Assembly: GCA_016165875.1 (NCBI GenBank)
Contig: JABBOT010000012.1
Location: 8,029,534-8,093,533, forward strand
Length of the DNA stretch: 64,000 bases
DNA from: Acanthopleura granulata
Lineage: Eukaryota > Mollusca > Polyplacophora > Chitonida > Chitonidae
Direction of reading: 5' to 3'
The notes beneath the pieces are model-generated. The model did not search any database and was not told the DNA's origin. It saw only the letters and a list, made by a program, of their open reading frames with translations. Position numbers and translations under genes: made by a program. Shown here in pieces: positions 1-64,000 of the stretch. Numbering within the stretch: position 1 is the stretch's first letter; every line of letters begins with the position of its first letter.

Positions 1-2900
1 AGCCGCCTAATGATGGTGTTGAGATTGGGCAATGGTATATTGCAGTACCAACATATAGGCTTTCCAAAGGGCATACCGCTGGTGAAAAAAATAGGGTGTT
101 GTTACACTATTACGTATCAGTTTATCCTTTTAATAAGCTGATCTTAATTACACTGAATTGAACATTTTCTAAGAAAAGTTTTACTATCTGGAGATTATGT
201 TTTTTGTGAACCTCTTCATTAGAAACATTGTGTTGTACTTTTTTTCATTTTTTTATGTGCTAATCAGGTCAGTGTCTGACCTAGATTTTGACAACTGAAT
301 ATGTTGTAGCCTGCTCTAGAATTCAGTCACGTGTTCTAGAGGCTTCTGTGTTTATGAGTTTCGTGTCACTGTACATGGTGGTTACATTCTGGAAAGTTGA
401 AAACATATTTATGATCAAACCATCCAGAATCTTCTTTACATTAGTCTATAAATATACGCGACGAAGTTGTAAAGCTGGCAGTCATATTTACTTACGTCCA
501 CCTGAGGATTTCAGGATTTATTGGTGCTAGGCTTTCACGCCATGCAACATGTCAATTTGTACTCCATTTTTCTGTACATAGCACAGTGAGAGCTCCTGTT
601 TCGCCACCTGGTATTTTGTTTGAGACATTTGTTGGAGCTTCTATCGCCCATTTTCTCATTGTGTGATTACGTACATTTCACCCCAGTTTACCGTAAAAGT
701 GCCTTTAAGTATACTTCTGATGACTGAAAGATACATTGCCAGCTTGGCATCACGGACGATACTGTCAACCCATCCGCTCTGGAAAGTTGCACTTTGCCAG
801 GGAGTAGGATACATACCATAGTGGGTTCCTCCCGAGCTCTGCCCGGTTTATTCCCATCATAATGCTGGCTGCCGTCGTATAAGTGAAATGTTCTTGACAG
901 CGTTGTAAAAAAAAATACCAATCAAATAAAAATCAAATAAATACAGAAACAATACAGAAATGTAGTTTCTTAGATCTATGTGTAAGAAATGTGAGGCTCT
1001 GTCTGGGAATTCAATTGATATGGTGCCGATAGCATGCTGTTCTTTCAGTTAGTGTGGTCTTCCTCAAGGTTGGCACTGGCAGTCAGTAATATACAGGGGA
1101 TCAAGTCAGCTGTATAGTTCAAGATCTTTTGCTGATAATATATATATCAGCTTCGTCATATGTGAATGCTGAATACAACATCAACGCCTATAATATACTT
1201 GGAGAGCTCCACAAATACACGTCCAATCACTTTGACTTGCACTGATTACCATCCTTTAACCTTTCTTCCATATACATCAAAAGTGAACGTTCTGTTACGC
1301 ATACGAGTTTGCAGGTGAATAATATTTTGCAATGACACTGAACAAATTTTAAAAATGCAAACAATACTGAAATGTGGTCACTGATAATCTGACGGTCTTA
1401 TCAGGCACCACTTAATGCTTGCTGTATCAGACTCTACGTGGCGCTAAAACTGGGGGGAAGTGTGAAAGTAGGCGAAATGGGAATAAAACCCATAAGTAAC
1501 GGGTGTGCCACTTACATGAATACACCACTTACATGCGCGTTACGAAACATTTTTTGCCACCTCCATTCGTTTTAAATGCATGTTTTCTTTTGTTAATAGT
1601 CAAGACAGGACTTGAAGCTGTTGAGATACTACGATAATGGTCGTGGAACAAGTGACAGCCAATCGTCATTGATACTTAGAAGTGTACTTAATCTCCCTAA
1701 ATCTTTAGACTCCCTATTTTAAGATAACTGTAATTATAAGAAAAAAGTCCATCATCCAGGTTAGAGAGTCTTCACATTAACCATTATCGGAAATGTCAAA
1801 GTTTTAAACTGTTGCTATGAACAGGAATGTTTATTTTCAGAAGTAAGGATTACACTTCAAGAAAATTTAGATACGGTAGTTAAGAGAACATTCATCTACA
1901 TCTCTTATTATTTTCATTTAAGATGTTTCATGATTATTAATTACCTATACTCTGTCTCAACTATTTTTAGTTTGCATGTTGTTGTGTTTTTGTGCTTTAC
2001 CGTCAACCTTGCGTCGTTTGTTACATGCCTTTTAACCGACTGACAATTACAGCCACAATTTCCTTAATCCATTAGGACATGAACACTATATCATGATTCA
2101 AGACTGAAGTACTGTTAACAGTTACGTCAACACCAACTGCATAGAGTTTTGGACCAGATTATCTTGGTCGTAAGCTTCTGGGCAGGTCTTCACGAGCCTC
2201 AAAACTGTTCATGTGTGGAAGCTTGGAATAACGATAACTGCAATTCGTGCCTGTTATCAATTAGTAATATCTTACAGTTCGAAGACCAGCTTGAGTTCAT
2301 CTGTAGGCACCTACAATTACTTCAGTTAATGTGGAATGGTCAAGTACAAAAATATTCAATTTTGGTACCTTAAAATGTCGGCCTAAACAAAGAAGTATTC
2401 AATTTTGATTGAAAGAAAAATTCAATTTCCTCCTCAAAGTAGCGGTTGGTTGTTATAAAAATGACTTCTATGAACCCCTGCATTGACTGGATAAGAGTCG
2501 GCGACAATCTTCGCTCACTTTTAAGTTTGATTGGTCCATCACTTTCATCACTACCATAAAGGCCATTAGAAATAATCCTCTTTCAACGAGATAAAAAAAA
2601 TGTTAAAATTTTCTCCAAAGAGAAAAACGAAAAATCTACTTGTTGTACAGGATATATCCTAATTTACGTGATTCATCGGCGAGTGATATGGAGAATCATC
2701 TGATGTCTGTGACAACGTCAACAGAGACAAGTTCTACTAACATATCGAGTCCATGATTTATCATCTCAGACACTATTACAGCAATTTACCTGAATATTTT
2801 TCTTGTCTTTTCATTTGTTGATACTCCCCTTAGTTCAAATGTCAAAGCAGTTGTTGCTTTTAAAGGATTTCGGTGGAACCAGTATGCCATGATTATTTTC
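1..2900. other. 5' flanking DNA, no gene recognised
   Basis: I see no coding exon, RNA gene or conserved protein here on either strand. Open frames are short and unlike any family I know. The only recognisable item is a SINE tail fragment near 821-945. The rest is AT-rich flank. Confidence 0.6.
821..945 (+). repeat. SINE 3' fragment
   Basis: It carries the 3' portion of the main SINE family in this window: CCCGGTTTATTCCCATCAT, then AATGCTGGCTGCCGTCGTAT, then AAGTGAAATGTTCTTGA, ending in ATCAAATAAA repeats. The tRNA-like head is missing. Confidence 0.75.
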
Positions 2901-3124
2901 TGACAATGTTGTCGCTCACGCGCGCCACCTGTTACAGGAAGTGACATTACGAGGGGAGCTAACTTTCTCTGTCAATTTCACCTCATCTTCATTTCATTGC
3001 ATGACTCATGAGTCAAGTGCCCGGATTCTGCACGAGCCATCTTTCATACCGACAGAAGGTTATGATGATGTGGTAGAGTTGGGAGCTTCATTTTCACTTG
3101 TGAAGACCAGCGCAAACATCCAAA
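2900..3124 (+). promoter_or_regulatory. Candidate core promoter and 5' UTR of DYNC1H1
   Basis: The segment lies directly before the start codon and has a GC-rich patch (CACGCGCGCCACC near 2918), an ETS-like CAGGAAGTGA at 2935-2944 and a perfect 14-bp palindrome TGACTCATGAGTCA at 3002-3015. No TATA box is evident. The transcription start cannot be placed from sequence, so the promoter call is inference. Confidence 0.35.
3002..3015. promoter_or_regulatory. Double AP-1 type palindrome
   Basis: TGACTCA and TGAGTCA abut to form the perfect palindrome TGACTCATGAGTCA, 110 bp before the start codon. TGA(C/G)TCA is the consensus of bZIP AP-1 factors. Function is inferred from motif and position only. 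Confidence 0.4.

Positions 3125-64000
<60,876 letters not shown>

Noticed and set aside
2149..2373. A 74-codon open frame in the 5' flank as an upstream gene
   Set aside because: No similarity, no splice context and composition like the flanking DNA.

Overview
The window is animal nuclear DNA. It holds most of one gene on the + strand: the heavy chain of cytoplasmic dynein 1 (DYNC1H1 type). I traced 88 coding exons, two of them alternatives, from the start codon at 3125 to 63985. Spliced, they encode about 4450 residues in one open frame. The protein matches the vertebrate DYNC1H1 sequence, as I remember it, along its whole length. The last roughly 170 residues, the stop codon and the 3' UTR lie past the right edge. 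tRNA-derived SINEs with a tail close to AAAACACCAATCAAATAAAT, together with the intron-rich structure, suggest a lophotrochozoan, most likely a mollusc; I cannot name the species.

Layout: 1-3124 is 5' flank with no recognisable gene, and its last ~200 bp look promoter-like. 3125-19000 codes for the tail, which dimerises and binds the intermediate and light intermediate chains. 19600-27200 codes for the rest of the tail and the linker. 27550-41530 codes for AAA1 to AAA4, with all four P-loops intact. 41950-48550 codes for the stalk and the microtubule-binding domain (MTBD). 48750-61000 codes for AAA5 and AAA6, and 61350-63985 for the start of the C-terminal region. Introns are mostly 0.2-1 kb; intron 1 (3.5 kb) and intron 74 (2.3 kb) are the longest.

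The main discovery candidate is a pair of tandem exons, 61a (44249-44444) and 61b (45110-45305). Both are 196 bp with the same phases, and they encode two diverged versions (39 of 64 full codons identical in protein) of the stalk tip and first MTBD helices. Including both or neither breaks the frame, so they should be mutually exclusive. That would let one motor gene make two versions of dynein's microtubule-gripping foot.

A second theme is tandem duplication of splice sites: a nine-unit 28-bp array that starts inside exon 59 and repeats its 5' splice site, an ~81-bp array that repeats the exon 82 acceptor, and a decayed copy of the exon 8 end with its donor. There is also a GC-AG intron after exon 58, a foldback MITE-like element, and many SINE pieces, all seen in the sense orientation for the main family.
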